A DNA stretch of 64,000 nt, taken from positions 77,754,781 through 77,818,780 of the forward strand of contig OY829538.1 in NCBI GenBank assembly GCA_963691705.1, in the 5' to 3' direction. The position numbers were made by a program, and so were the translations under genes. Below the pieces are notes generated by a model. It did no database searches and was not told where the DNA came from. It was given only the letters and a program-made list of their open reading frames with translations. Of this stretch, positions 48,164 through 59,599 are shown in pieces. Position 1 is the stretch's first letter. Each line of letters opens with the position of its first letter. The DNA is from Viola odorata (taxonomy: Eukaryota > Streptophyta > Magnoliopsida > Malpighiales > Violaceae).

Positions 48164-51100
48164 ATGATGGAGGGAAACATCTGCAGCGCCAAACGACGAA
48201 GAGAATTGCTGAGGAAGATCAAAGGTCTTTATCGAAACGACAACTCAAAACTCAATAAAATGCTTCTGATTCCGGTTTCTCTAATCGCCGATGATCATAC
48301 TTTTCACTTGTTTGATTGCAGCGTTCACGGCGTCGTTGGTGAAAGATCTGAGCGAAGGTCGATCTCCGTCCATCTCCATCAACAAGTTCCAGAACTACTG
48401 CTCAAATACAGACGCTACCTGGTTAGCTCCCGCTCACTTCATCACTTCATCACTGTCTTCATTTCCGTTAATCGTAGTTGTTCCTCAGTTGTAAATTGAA
48501 ATTTAGGTCTTGAAAACGATAAAGAAGAAAGTAGTAGTAGTAATTTGTTCGCTTGGTTTTCTTTTTCTCAGTTGTTGCAGCTCTGATCTCGCAAAAGGGC
48601 AGGAAATTATCACGCTCATGAGTAAATGCCACGTGCGTAGAATAGGTGAGTCGATTTTGATATGCACATTTGCTGGATTGAATTCTGAAAGATGGGAATG
48701 AGGTTTTCAACTGTTCACTAAATGGGTCCTGTTCGTTATCGTTTTTTGTTTCCTTGTTTTTCAGACGTGTTGTTAAGAGTGTTGGTGATTGTTCAACAGC
48801 TTCTGCAAGAGAACAAACATGGGTCTAAGAGAGATATATATTACATGCACCCATCTGTGTTTACAGGTAAATGTGAATTCGTTATTACGTTAACCGGGCT
48901 CTTTAAAGAAGTGAATATCTAGATATTATTTGCTCTGGAATGTGAGTTGTTGTGGTTCTGTTGCAATGCAGAACAATCAATAGTGGACCGGGCAATTAAC
49001 GACATATGCATCCTTCTTCAATGCAGTCGTCACAACCTGAATGTGGTTGGTACTTTCTTCATTTCTACCTGAATTTAAATTCTGGAATTGTTTCTCTAGT
49101 TAAGCAATAGAATTTAGTGTTTTGTGCTAGCGTTGCTTTTTTTAGTCTGATAATTTACAAAAAAATAATAAGGTAGAAATGAAAAATGGACGATGTCATT
49201 ACATGAAAGATGTTGGTGTGCCGCAATTGGCTTAAACGATATTAAGTTCATTCACGTTGATCATATAAAAATTGTCTTAAAAAAGTGTTGCTGCAGCGAT
49301 CAGATTGTTGGTCAAAGGATTTAATGATGTCTTCTACAATTTTTTAGATTGCCACACCTAAGCTTCTCAACTGCTCTTGGTAAATTTACTATGTAATGAT
49401 TGCTTTGGCAGGTCTCAGTTGGAAATGGGTGGGTACTTTCAATCACACTGATCCTTTGAGAATGTGGGGAATCTGAGTTTTAGAGTTCAACAGGAGGTCA
49501 TAATATGTATTGATCCATTTCTTCCTGTTGCATAGATTGGTGATGGGGTGGTTACGATTCCTGGAAGGTGGAAGGAAATTTGATTGCATTAGTTCCCCGA
49601 GTACTGTAAGAATGGAGGAAGACACATTTTATTAACTGCATCATGTTAGTATTAGCTGCATCACTTTCTGGATATGACTATTTCTGATTTATTTGCAGGC
49701 CCACCCTATTCCAGTGCATGTTGAAGAGATCAAAGGTATCTATACTTACTCTTGAAAGTTATGGTTTATGTTAGTAGACTAGAGTCACTGGATACCTTAG
49801 CTAATCTCAAATGCCTACTGTTTACTTGGTTAGAAACAAATAGATGGTGGTGCGTGTGAATTGACTACTTTGTGTAGTATTCTATTTTGGAGTCATAAAA
49901 GTTGAGGAATGGTTTGAAATTTTACTCTTTTTTTAAACCTAAAAGCATAAACTTGATTATTTTTCCAATCAATTCTGTACTGATTGTATTGCTAATTGCC
50001 CCCTTATTCTTGTGCCTAGATATTGTTAGTGTTGCTGAGTACATACTGCTTGTGGAGAAGGAATCAGGTGAAACCCTCATATTTTGTTGGGGTGACAAGG
50101 AGTTTTCTTTCTTCTCATTTCTTTTAATTGGATGAACTATTTTCTTGCAATGTGGGGGCTGCAGTGTTCCAGCGCTTAGCAAATGACCGTTTCTGTAACT
50201 CCAATAGGTGTATTGTAATCACTGTAAGTATCAAGCTAACTTAGGCCTTTTCTTATGGTGGGTTTAGTATGCTGAATCTTTTGTATTTGGCAGGGTAGAG
50301 GGTATCCTGATATTCCCACGCGGAGGTAGGATATTTCTACTGAGATTGGAAGCTTTATTATGTCTGTCCTTTGTCCATCACATATGCATTCATCTGCCTA
50401 TGAATCTTTCTGACATCTCTAAAACACCTTACATTTTTGGCTATCAGGTTTTTACGGCTTCTTGTTGAGAAATTGTCTCTGCCTGTATATTGCTTGGTAG
50501 ATTGTGATCCCTACGGCTTTGACATCCTCACCACATATCGGTTTGGTTCCATGGTTAGACTTCATGATTGATTGCTAATCTGCTTTTCACTTTCTTCTCA
50601 TACTCATGTCACATCAATTGCAGTAAACTTGCCATGAAACATATAAATGCTTCGGCCTTCATCACTGTGACTGAACTTCAATTTCTCCCTTCTCTCTGAC
50701 ATTGTAAGCAACTGGCCTACGATGCAAAATTTCTGCGTGTCGCGGGGATACATTGGCTTGGAGCTTTCCCTTTGGACGTCGATAAATACTCTCTCCCCAA
50801 ACATTGTCTGCTTCCTTTAACTACAGAGGGTGAGAACAGTTTTTCTCTGCTCCCATTCCTCAATTTAGCTATTGCTGTCTTGTTCCTGACACTTTTCACT
50901 GCCGCTCCTGCTCTTTGTTTCAGATAAGAGGAGAACTGAAACCATGCTAGATAGATGCTATCTACAAAGAGAAGTGCCACATTGGAGGTAGGCTTCTGTA
51001 ACTTCAATGCTATTTTATGATATCCTTACACTTTCATTTATTTTTTTATTAAATTGCTATTTACTTTTTATAATTTTGCTGGACCTAATATAAAATTAAG

Positions 51101-51254
51101 TTGACATAAATTTCTGTATTTTTTCAGGTTGGAGCTAGAGATAATGCTGCAAAGAGGAGTGAAATTTGAGATTGAAGCACTATCAGTGCACTCACTCTCA
51201 TTCTTATCAGAACAGTACATTCCATCCAAGATTCAAATTGGACTTCACATATAG
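48164..51254 (+). CDS. SPO11-1: Meiotic DNA double-strand-break protein SPO11-1
   Basis: Fifteen exons (48164-48224, 48322-48421, 48572-48645, 48765-48866, 48972-49045, 49412-49428, 49536-49605, 49699-49735, 50020-50067, 50165-50223, 50294-50325, 50448-50553, 50709-50829, 50924-50987, 51128-51254) sum to exactly 364 codons. That matches the 15-exon, ~362-aa Arabidopsis SPO11-1. The topoisomerase VIA-like core has the catalytic Tyr in SKRDIYYMHPS. The Toprim metal ligands are in ILLVEKES (Glu) and LVDCDPYGFDI (DxD). It ends VKFEIEALSVHSLSFLSEQY. SPO11-1 with its partners makes the breaks that start meiotic recombination. Exon 6 is a 17-base microexon. Exon 3 has two in-frame acceptors (48572, 48581), of which the first matches Arabidopsis better. 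Tandem ATGATG start. Confidence 0.94.
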
Positions 51255-51259
51255 ACTTT

Positions 51260-52490
51260 CTTTACTCTACTTTTGTTGTTATTTTTAATCAAAATTTTAA
51301 ATTCGAGTATATTAAATGGAGAAAACCATATTCAAATATATATATATATATTCACCTAGCAAAGTTGATGTGTCCCTCGAATAATTTGGGTGCCTTTATG
51401 GATACTTCTAGATGGATTAATTTGTGTGCTACAAATGAAGCAAATAGTTGAATTTCATTTCCAATTTTTTTTTCAAGTAATAAAAGATAGAATGCGTACG
51501 CTAACGCTGATAGGAAATCCTTATAAAATCATGATAAGTCAATCTCCAATACTATTTGACGATGAAAATCTTACTTATATTTTTATCACCGATAAAATAA
51601 TCACTAAATTACATTCTCATCCATTCTCTGTAAATCCACAAACGCATTAATGAAAATGAAAGCTCTTGAGACTAAGACCACACAAGTGTTCTAAACCAAA
51701 TGGATCCGTACATATTTAATTACTAATAGATGAAGACGAAGTTTTTGCGTTTTGTAGCTGTAACAATAATGTCATTTTTCATTATTCCATAGCAACTTCT
51801 AACTTACATTATTGATTTGTGCTTCAGATATTTTTTTGATTGAGAGGACATTGAAAAGGTTTTTTGGAATTAAGTTCAATAAGGTTCGAATATGAGAAAA
51901 ATAGAGAAAATTGTACTGAGAGAATTATATTTTTTAAAATCCGATTATATTTAAATGTATTAACTCTTACTTAGAAGAGATTAAGAAGATGCATGAAAAG
52001 ATTTACGAGAACCTTGCGTTTTAAAATAACCAATTTAATATCTAACGCTAATATCGTTTGTTCATTTTGATTCATTGTGTCGAATAAGTATAAAATATTT
52101 TTTTTCTAAAAGAAAAGATACCATAAAAAAGGGGTTGTTCCTTTTATTTTGTTTAGTCACATCTATTTTACTTTATTTTTCCCACAGAATATCAACGTGG
52201 CAGTTGTTTTGTTTATAATTTATTATTTTTCCCACAGAATATCAACGTGGCAGTTGTTTTGTTTATAATTTATTATTTTCTCCAAATATTTTTCCAATTA
52301 TCAAGCTAATTAATTCGACTTATTATTTTGAACGACAAAACATATATAAGAGATAAAATTAAACAAAATAGATTCTCATATGGTTTCGTACAAAATAGGG
52401 TAAACAAAAGAAAAAAAGAAGAAAAAAAAATTACAGGATTGATGAGCTAGCTAGCTAGCTAGCTTCTACATATATGCTTAATTAATACTA
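51260..52490. other. AT-rich intergenic stretch
   Basis: No exon is supported. It contains an (AT)n run near 51340 (ATATATATATAT), a tandem 50-bp duplication at 52181-52280 and a (GCTA)n tract at about 52445-52462. Confidence 0.5.
52181..52280. repeat. Exact 50-bp tandem duplication
   Basis: CCCACAGAATATCAACGTGG starts at 52181 and again at 52231, and the 50-base unit is repeated essentially without change. The lack of divergence suggests a recent event. Confidence 0.92.
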
Positions 52491-52494
52491 CTAT

Positions 52495-53190
52495 CTAATT
52501 AGCAAGGACTAGTTGTTGTTGAGCTTCAAACCTTATGTCCTCTTTCGTCTTTCTAATGAACTCCTCAAATCTCTTGTTCAACTCATCCGTACTCAATGAC
52601 AGCAACACCACTCCATCATTACTATTCCCTTCCATCAATTCTTCCTCTTCTCCACCGCACAATTGATTACCTAAAAAATCATTTTTTTCTACTTCCTCAT
52701 CTTTCAAGAGCTCACTTCTTTCTGCCCAACTCGAGTCTGAAATAATCGGTATCCAATGTGGTGACTGAAAACCGGATGATCTCACCAAGAACTCACTTTT
52801 TTCTTTTCCTTCTTCTTCTTCTTCTTGATTTTCTTCTCTCTCCTCAAGAACATCTTCTTGCACCTCACCAACACTATCTACTAATGGTGATGGAATTTCT
52901 TGCTCATAATTCTTGAAAGATTGGTCAAGAGTGTTGTTATCTTTGGAAGAAGTTACCAAACCTGAGAATTTTGCAAGAAAAACAAGGAGTCCATTGCAAA
53001 ATAGGAATGTGTAATTCTTGTCAAGGGTGTGTCTGACTAATTGGAACACGGAGAAGTGGAAGCTAGACAACCATAAGGAGAACAATGAAAGTGAAACTAG
53101 AAATGGTGTTATGATTTTTTTAAGGATTTGGGATTTTGATAATCGTCTTAAGGCTGTTGGATTGAGGTTTTGGTGCTCCTTTCCATCCAT
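52495..53190 (-). CDS. DUF761-type membrane protein, 231 aa
   Basis: Single exon. The C-terminus LSLSTDELNKRFEEFIRKTK plus EDIRFEAQQQL is the conserved tail of plant DUF761 ('cotton fibre expressed') proteins. Residues ~25-80 hold two hydrophobic segments (IITPFLVSLSLFSLWLSSF, YTFLFCNGLLVFLAKFSGLV), as in the DUF4408/DUF761 group. The middle is strongly acidic (EREENQEEEEEGKEK). No biochemical role is established. Members respond to stress and cell elongation in various plants. A TATA box (TATATAAG on the minus strand) lies at about 53300. The start MDGKEHQNLNP is the first Met of the frame. Confidence 0.85.
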   Translation of the reverse strand: MDGKEHQNLNPTALRRLSKSQILKKIITPFLVSLSLFSLWLSSFHFSVFQLVRHTLDKNYTFLFCNGLLVFLAKFSGLVTSSKDNNTLDQSFKNYEQEIPSPLVDSVGEVQEDVLEEREENQEEEEEGKEKSEFLVRSSGFQSPHWIPIISDSSWAERSELLKDEEVEKNDFLGNQLCGGEEEELMEGNSNDGVVLLSLSTDELNKRFEEFIRKTKEDIRFEAQQQLVLAN

Positions 53191-53297
53191 GTTGATGGCT
53201 TTTTTGCAAATATTGTGGATGATGATGGATTTTGAAAGATGTTGCTAGGTTGGAATATATTGTAGGTATGTCAAAAAAATGGACTGAATATGTTCCT

Positions 53298-53309
53298 CTT
53301 ATATAATCG
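53298..53309 (-). promoter_or_regulatory. TATA box of the DUF761 gene
   Basis: The minus strand reads ATTATATAAGAGG about 110 bases upstream of the start codon at 53190. This gives a plausible short 5'UTR. Confidence 0.6.
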
Positions 53310-53379
53310 ATGGGGTTACTTGAGTGTTGACATAATTTTACTAAACTGCCCTTGGTTTGCATGGAGATTAGAGTATAAA

Positions 53380-55000
53380 TTATTATAATTTTAAAAAACG
53401 TGTATTCTATTTAGACGTGTGTAGAACTTTTATCACCCGACTAATATATAAATTGATTGCATATGAGTGGGTGATTATATTTAATTATTTATTATGGTTT
53501 ATTTTCGATGTAAAATTTAATATTTAATATTCTTTTTTACGTGTATCGATTCTGCAAAGTTGATACATTACGTGAGCTTTAAGATCATCACTGAAGGATT
53601 AGGTCATTATGACTTCACTACCCTACGAGAGGGTATCATCATCATCTACGAGAGGAGAGTATTATTTTTTGGTACAATGTTCGTGTACCTATAAGCTTGG
53701 GAGGAGTGGAAAACATTAGGGCAACTGTTATAAAACATTAATTAGGGTTTCTAGTTTACCGACATGATTAAGAGGTGACATTAATTTCTGGTCAGAGCTT
53801 TTTTTGGGCTTGTAATTATGTCAATATCCAAATCTACTAAACTCTAATTTTTTAATGGTTACCGTAGCTTGGAAACCTCCTCTCGGATTATTTTACCAAA
53901 CTATTTCATGATTTCAAACGAGCAATCATCAAAGTTGTTATAAATTCTTCTACACGCAAGATAGGGATGTATGAAAAATGGTTATACGTGGCAACAAGTC
54001 TTCCTTTGGTTATATATATCATCTGGTTGATATTGTTCTTACAACCTGAATTGTTATTTCCACGATTTATTATTAAAAATTTACTACTTTAATTTAACTT
54101 AGATATTAAAATTATGTCATAAAATATACGAAAAAATAGATATTAAATTCATAAAAATAAATATATGAGAATTAGTTTCTTATTTTATTTTTTATGTTTC
54201 TTGCAAAGTGTAATTTTATGATTTTGGTATATATATACACTTTATGGTATACCTTTTTTTCCCTCTTTTTCTTGGTTGGTATACATATCTACCACACAAA
54301 AGTCTTTCCCAGCCTAAATATCAAACTTTAAAAAAAGGAAAATATTCATCCACATCCATATCCATAACCAAAAGTCCATTAAAGAAATAGATGAATGAAT
54401 TCAAGAACATTGGCCGTGGCAGCTTGGGAGAGGAGAAAATATTTTCTTCATATTAACTTCATACATACTATATCATCAATGATTGGTGAGATGATCATCC
54501 AAATTACGCCGTGATAGACAATGTCAAAACTTCTTGAGTATTGAATTCCATCGTTATGTTTTACAGTATACTCCATTTATTCTCCAAAAAATAACGCTCA
54601 AACCATTTTTATGAAAATTTTAAAAATGATTAATTCATATTTTCGACATATATCTATTAAATTATTCTTAATAACTTTAGTAAATATAGTTGATTAACAT
54701 TAATTTTTATTTCTCAATACATTGAAAAAAATGAAAATGAAAATTAAATGAATGTCACCCATTTGGCCCTGTTTCATCACCTCTTGGTCTCACACCAATA
54801 TTAGGCCCAGTCTCTTTTGGGCCCTTATTCTTCAAGCCCATGAAATAGTATTATTGTACCTGCTGCTGCTCTTGCTCATTAATTAGGACATGCCACAACA
54901 TTAGTTATATTACTGTCTATGTGACAAAAAAACCAGTGAATGCAGATGCGAGCAATCGAAACTGATATTTGTGGAGGTGGAAAGAATGAAAAATATGCCA
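53380..55000. other. AT-rich intergenic stretch
   Basis: No exon is supported. Small clusters of poly-A/T occur. GGCCCTG and AGGCCCAG motifs near 54770-54840 are the only GC-rich marks. No transposon ends were found. Confidence 0.45.
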
Positions 55001-55065
55001 GCTTTATAACTTGTATCAGACAAACAAGTATTTTTGGCCACAGGCTTGGCCAAGCTTGTCGTATT

Positions 55066-55230
55066 TAGGGGTGAACAAGACCCGGATCGGCCCAAAAACC
55101 GAACCGGAACACTGCTGTTTTTTGGCCCGGACCGGACCGGCCCAGCCCAGAAAATTCCGGGCCGATCCGGACCTCCAAGTGCTCAAACCTGGAAACCGGC
55201 TCGGCGGTCCGGAGGATCGGAAAAATATAT
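55066..55230. mobile_element. GC-rich CCGG repeat, possible hAT-type end
   Basis: It starts with TTAGGGGTGAACAAGACCCG, which resembles TAGGGGTG-type hAT termini, and continues with many overlapping CCGGACCGG, GGCCCGGACC and CGGCCCAG units. The GC content is far above that of the flanks. I could not find a matching inverted end, so it may be a solo or truncated end. Confidence 0.45.
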
Positions 55231-55319
55231 AAATATATATATGCAATACAATATCAAAGTTTCCATTTGGTTTGAAGGTTAACTCCTCATCAATCATCTT
55301 AATGGGGAGATGTTCAAAT

Positions 55320-56680
55320 CCTCTTAGCTCCTATTTTTTTTTTTCCTTCTAAACTTATTTTTTCTTCTTTCTTTTTTTCTTTTAAACTTAATTAAAAATC
55401 CTCATTTTTTTCCTTTTATTTGTTAATTTAAATAGAAAAAATTATTAACGAAGTTATAATCCATTTTTTTTAACTTAAATAAAAGACTTTCTTTTTTCCT
55501 TTTTATTATTTTAAAATTATTAGGATTTATTTTTCGTAGTAAGAAATTGAAAATTTTAATTTCTTAGTAAAATTAATTCCTTCTTTCTATCTTTTTTCTT
55601 TTTTCCTTCTAAACTTATTTTTTCCTCTTTCTTTTTTTCGTCTAAACTTAATTAAAAGTCCTCATTTTTTTTCTTCTCTTTCTTTTAAACTTAATTAAAA
55701 GTCATTATTTTCCCCTTTTATTTGTTATTTTAAATAGAAAATATTATTAAGGAAGTTATATAAGAATTATTATGAGGAAAAAATATTTTCTCCGTAGTAA
55801 CAACTAAAAAATAGAAAATTTTAATCTTTTTTTTTCTTTTTAACTTAAGTAAAAAACCTTCTTTTTTCCTTTTTATTATTTTAAAATTATTAGGATTTGT
55901 TTTTCGTGGTAAGAAATTGAAAATTTTAATTTCTTAGTAAAATTAATTCCTACTTTTTATTTTTCTTTCTATTTTCTTTCTTTTTTCCTTCTAAACTTAT
56001 TTTTTCGCCTTTCTTTATTTCGTCTAAACTTAATTAAAATTTCTCATTTGTTTCATTTTTTTTCCTTTTAAACTTAATTAAAAGTCCTCATTTTTTCCCT
56101 TTTATTTGTTATTTTAAATAGAAAAATTATTAAGGAAGTTATGTAAGAACTATTATGAGGAACAATATTTTCTTCGTAGTAAGAACTAAGAAATAGAAAA
56201 TTTTAATCTTTTTTTTTCTTTTTAACATATGTAAAAGACCTTTTTTTTTTCCTTTTTATTATTTTAAAGTTATTAGGATTTGTTTTTCGTAGTAAGAAAT
56301 TGAAAATTTTAATTTCTTAGTAAAATTAATTCCTACTTTCTATTTTCTTTCTTTTTTCCTTCTAAACTTATTTTTTCCTCTTTCTTTTTTTCGTCTAAAC
56401 TTAATTAAAAATCCTCATTTCTTTTTTTTTTCTTTTAAACTTAATTAAAAGTCCTCATTTTTTCCCTTTTATTTGTTATTTTAAATAGAAAAAATTATTA
56501 AGGAAGTTATGTAAGAACTATTATGAGGAACAATATTTTCTCTGTAGTAAGAACTAAGAAATATAAAATTTTAATTTTTTTTTCTTTTTAACTTAAGTAA
56601 AAGACATTTTTTTTCCTTTTTATTATTTTAAAATTATTAGGATTTGTTTTTTTAGTAAGAAATTGAAAAATTTAATATGA
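55320..56680. repeat. AT-rich ~370-bp tandem array (about 4 units)
   Basis: The landmark TTATTAGGATTTGTTTTTCG recurs at about 55516 (variant), 55886, 56269 and 56632, so the periods are about 370, 383 and 363. Each unit also has CTTCTAAACTTATTTTTTC, AAACTTAATTAAAAGTCCTC and GGAAGTTATGTAAGAACTAT in the same order. Units differ by length changes in T runs. The array is nearly all A/T/C on one strand. Confidence 0.88.
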
Positions 56681-56699
56681 GGAAGTAGTATATTATTAT

Positions 56700-57310
56700 A
56701 AATTGTAATAACCATTTATATAGTTAATATGTATAAGGTAAGACCATTAATTATTAATAATATGGCACATACTAGTAATATTACCAATGTTTATTGTTCG
56801 ATATTTTACTTAATGAAAATAGAATTATATTTTTATAAGAGAGAATCATGTCAATTGTCATAAAATTTAAAAAAATGTAATTACTAATTGTTTAGAGTTT
56901 TATGCTTTTAATTTAAATTGTATTAATGTTGTATTACACGTTACATGAGTATAAGTAATTCACTATAGTATTGTTCAATGATATTTTTTAAGCTCTAAAT
57001 GTAAGTGATCTAATTTTATCATCCTATGGAGCACTATTTATTATACTTGAAAATTCTTCGTGTATATATGTTAGGCTCGAAAAAATATATTAATATGTAC
57101 TATAAAGTAAAACTATTAATATGCATATGTTATCTAATTAATATGACCATTTATATAGTTAATATGTATAAAGTAAAATTATTAATATGCATATGTTATC
57201 TAATATGTTTATTGTTCAATATTTTACTTAATAAAAAATATTATATTATTGTAAGAAAAAATCATATTAATTGTCATAAAATAAAAAAATTTAATTACTA
57301 ATTATTTAAT
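56700..57310. repeat. Two ~165-190-bp diverged direct repeats
   Basis: ACCATTTATATAGTTAATATGTATAA occurs at about 56712 and 57145. Each copy is followed by a TTTATTGTTC-ATATTTTACTTAAT block and TCATAAAAT...TAATTACTAATT. A smaller 60-base duplicate (ATTAATATGCATATGTTATC) lies inside the second copy. Confidence 0.75.
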
Positions 57311-57429
57311 AACTAAACGGTGTGTTTAATAAAAAAAACGGTATATTTAATGTGAAAACGACGTCGTTTAACATTTAAATGGTGTGTTTTAAACAGAAGT
57401 CAAAATTGAAATCAATTGAGAGAAGAGAA

Positions 57430-57770
57430 GCCCTAGCTTCTCTCTACGCAGCAGCCGCGTACCTCCTCTCCTCTCTCTAAACAGCCGCCGGCCTCCTCTC
57501 CTTTCTCGTCGCAGCCGCCACCCTACCTCCTCTCCTCTCTCTTCGCAGCCGCCGGCCTCCTCTTTTTCTCTTCGCAGCCGCCACCCTACCTCCTCTCCTC
57601 TCTCGTCTCAACCTACGTCCTCTCCTCTCTCGTCGCAGCCGCCACCCTACCTCCTCTCCTCTCCTCGCCTACCGCCTACCTCTCTTCGGATTCAAAAGAC
57701 TTCCGCCAGTCGTCGCAGCTACCTCCTCTCCTCTCGGATCGCCGCTGGCTACCACAATGTAAGTTGTTTC
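57430..57770 (+). other. CTCC/CGTCGCAGCCGCC-rich leader repeat
   Basis: CCACCCTACCTCCTCTCC occurs at least four times in about 250 bases along with TCGCAGCCGCC. It ends in CACAAT/GTAAGTTG, a good splice donor. The 5' flank has GAGAAGCCCTAGCTTCTC, typical of a plant 5'UTR. It looks like the repeat-rich first exon of the unit that follows. One frame stays open for most of its length but has no ATG. Confidence 0.55.
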
Positions 57771-57979
57771 TGTTCTCAGTTATTTTGATTAATTTGTTAG
57801 GTTATTGTTCAATATTTCCTTTAATTGCTTCATTTATAATCTGGGTTCTTGAAATATTTGTGTCGCCGTTTGTGTTTTATTTGAAATTCGAGTTCTACTC
57901 GTTTCTGTCAGTGGCAGTGCTTCAAATGTCAATTTGATTTCCATAATTACAGTATTCGTTTCTCTTATTTTTTGTGTAG

Positions 57980-58664
57980 ATTCTATATGCAAACGGCAGC
58001 ATTGTGTCCACAGAGATGCAGCCTATGTTGTTGGTCATATAGAGAAGGTTTGTACACTTGTCTAAGAGAATGGTTATAAGTAAGCTTGGATTGCATTTTT
58101 TATTAATTTTATGCCCTTGAAATGTTCTCTCCATTGTGGACGAAGCCTTATAAGGTCATGGTAATTAGGTCCCTTTCCATTCTATCCCTCTATCTTTCCA
58201 TGTAAGATCATTGAAACATTTGTTTCGTTGCCTGCATGAAAGGAAGGAAAGAGCCACGAATGTGTTATTCTTCTTTTTTTGGGTTAATGTGGTGGTGTTT
58301 TTTCTTCTCCATAAGATTGCTCAAATTGTTTGAACTTTGAAGTGTCTTGTCAATCAATGGGTACATTAGATATTGTTAACCATCGCATTCAGGGTCAGGG
58401 CATTAAGAAGCGAGGTTCCAATGGTTATGATGATGTATGAAACCGAATTTTTTTCCATCAATGGGACATGAAGATGTTTTTTTTAATTTCATGCAGTTTG
58501 AGAAGTTTAAAGATATTATGATGTTCTCATCTCTGTCAAAGGGCACTGGAGCAGCAGCAAATTTATCATTTGAAGCAATCCGTGGTGCTTTAAATGTTGG
58601 TCAAGAAGAAGACAAAACTTCTCCCAAGAGAAAGAGAACGCAGGAAGGAATCTCTAAGAACTAG
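57980..58664 (+). CDS. Unresolved gene, exons 2-4 (low confidence)
   Basis: Three candidate exons join in frame. About 57980-58048 encodes CKRQHCVHRDAAYVVGHIEK. About 58397-58434 encodes GIKKRGSNGYDD. About 58499-58664 encodes FEKFKDIMMFSSLSKGTGAA, then NLSFEAIRGALNVGQEEDK and a basic stretch (SPKRKRTQEGISKN) before a stop. The basic stretch resembles a nuclear localisation signal. I do not recognise the family and the start codon is not found, so this may be a decayed gene, a non-coding transcript or part of one unit with the exons at 58975-59592. Confidence 0.35.
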
Positions 58665-58974
58665 TGGGCTTATTGTTTGGCAATTTGTGCTATGCGATTA
58701 CTAGTGACACTTTTGTAGATTTTGTTTAACTCGTGTCAGCCACTTAGGAAAATAACTGGGCTTGTAGTCTCACATGTTGTTATTCCAGCTAAGACCGGTT
58801 TCGGCTGACTATCTGCTTATCTTTGTTAACCGAGTGGTCCGAGTGTAAGCACTATATATTTTCTTGGATCAGCTCATTTCATATGCTTGTGCAATTTAAA
58901 TTAGGCTACTGCTTAATACAATGATGATGAATTTTGCTTTTTATAATGATGTATTCTTTGATTTTGCTGCACAG

Positions 58975-59592
58975 GCGTCGTAAACGTCCGGCAGATCATA
59001 TGTTTCGCGGATGCTATTTTCTGACAGAGCAAGAAAGAGTGGAGTTGGTGTGGTACCATTCTGTTGGACTTGCTAAACTGGCCCTGGACGACTTCAAGAC
59101 CAATACTACCAATGATGAGGTTTCTCCATTTTCACGTTTTGTCTACTTTGTATGGTGTGCTTGTGCGCACTCATATCTGGGGAGGAACTGATAAGCTTGT
59201 AATTTTGTTTTGCAGGATTCTGGTTTAGAGTGTCTAGGGATTTTGAAGACTTGTTTCTTTTGTCCTCCTCACTTGATGTTTAACTTCAAGTTCAAAGTCA
59301 AGCGCGGGAATTCTGTCGATACCTCTCCCAAACTCTTTTCGGCTCAAGTGAATATGGTCAGTAAACTGTATGATGTTGGTGTTGATGCCCACGTCTCTGT
59401 TTGTCATCCCTATGATCCAAATGATCCTGGTATGCTCTGCCCTTTTTAACAAATATATTTATTGGTAGTTGACGTGCAGCTCCCGGGGCCAACTAATTAT
59501 TCTTACTATTATTTTTTCTTGTAGGTTTTCCTCCAAATTGTGCAGTTTGTAATCCACGGTTATCAAGGGGCAAGCGTGTGAACGTGTTGTAG
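58975..59592 (+). CDS. DUF3615-like / unrecognised plant protein, partial
   Basis: Exons of about 58975-59119, 59216-59429 and 59525-59592 join in frame with good GT-AG sites. The product reads RRRKRPADHMFRGCYFLTEQ, ERVELVWYHSVGLAKLALDD, then LKTCFFCPPHLMFNFKFKVK, KLFSAQVNMVSKLYDV and finally CAVCNPRLSRGKRVNVL before the stop. The order 'AKLALDDFN...' to a central hydrophobic strand to 'LFSAQV' recalls plant DUF3615 (cystatin-like fold) proteins of unknown function, but this is from memory and weak. No start codon is assigned; the first exon has an acceptor before it. It may be the 3' part of the unit starting at 57430. Confidence 0.4.
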
Positions 59593-59599
59593 AAAGGGG

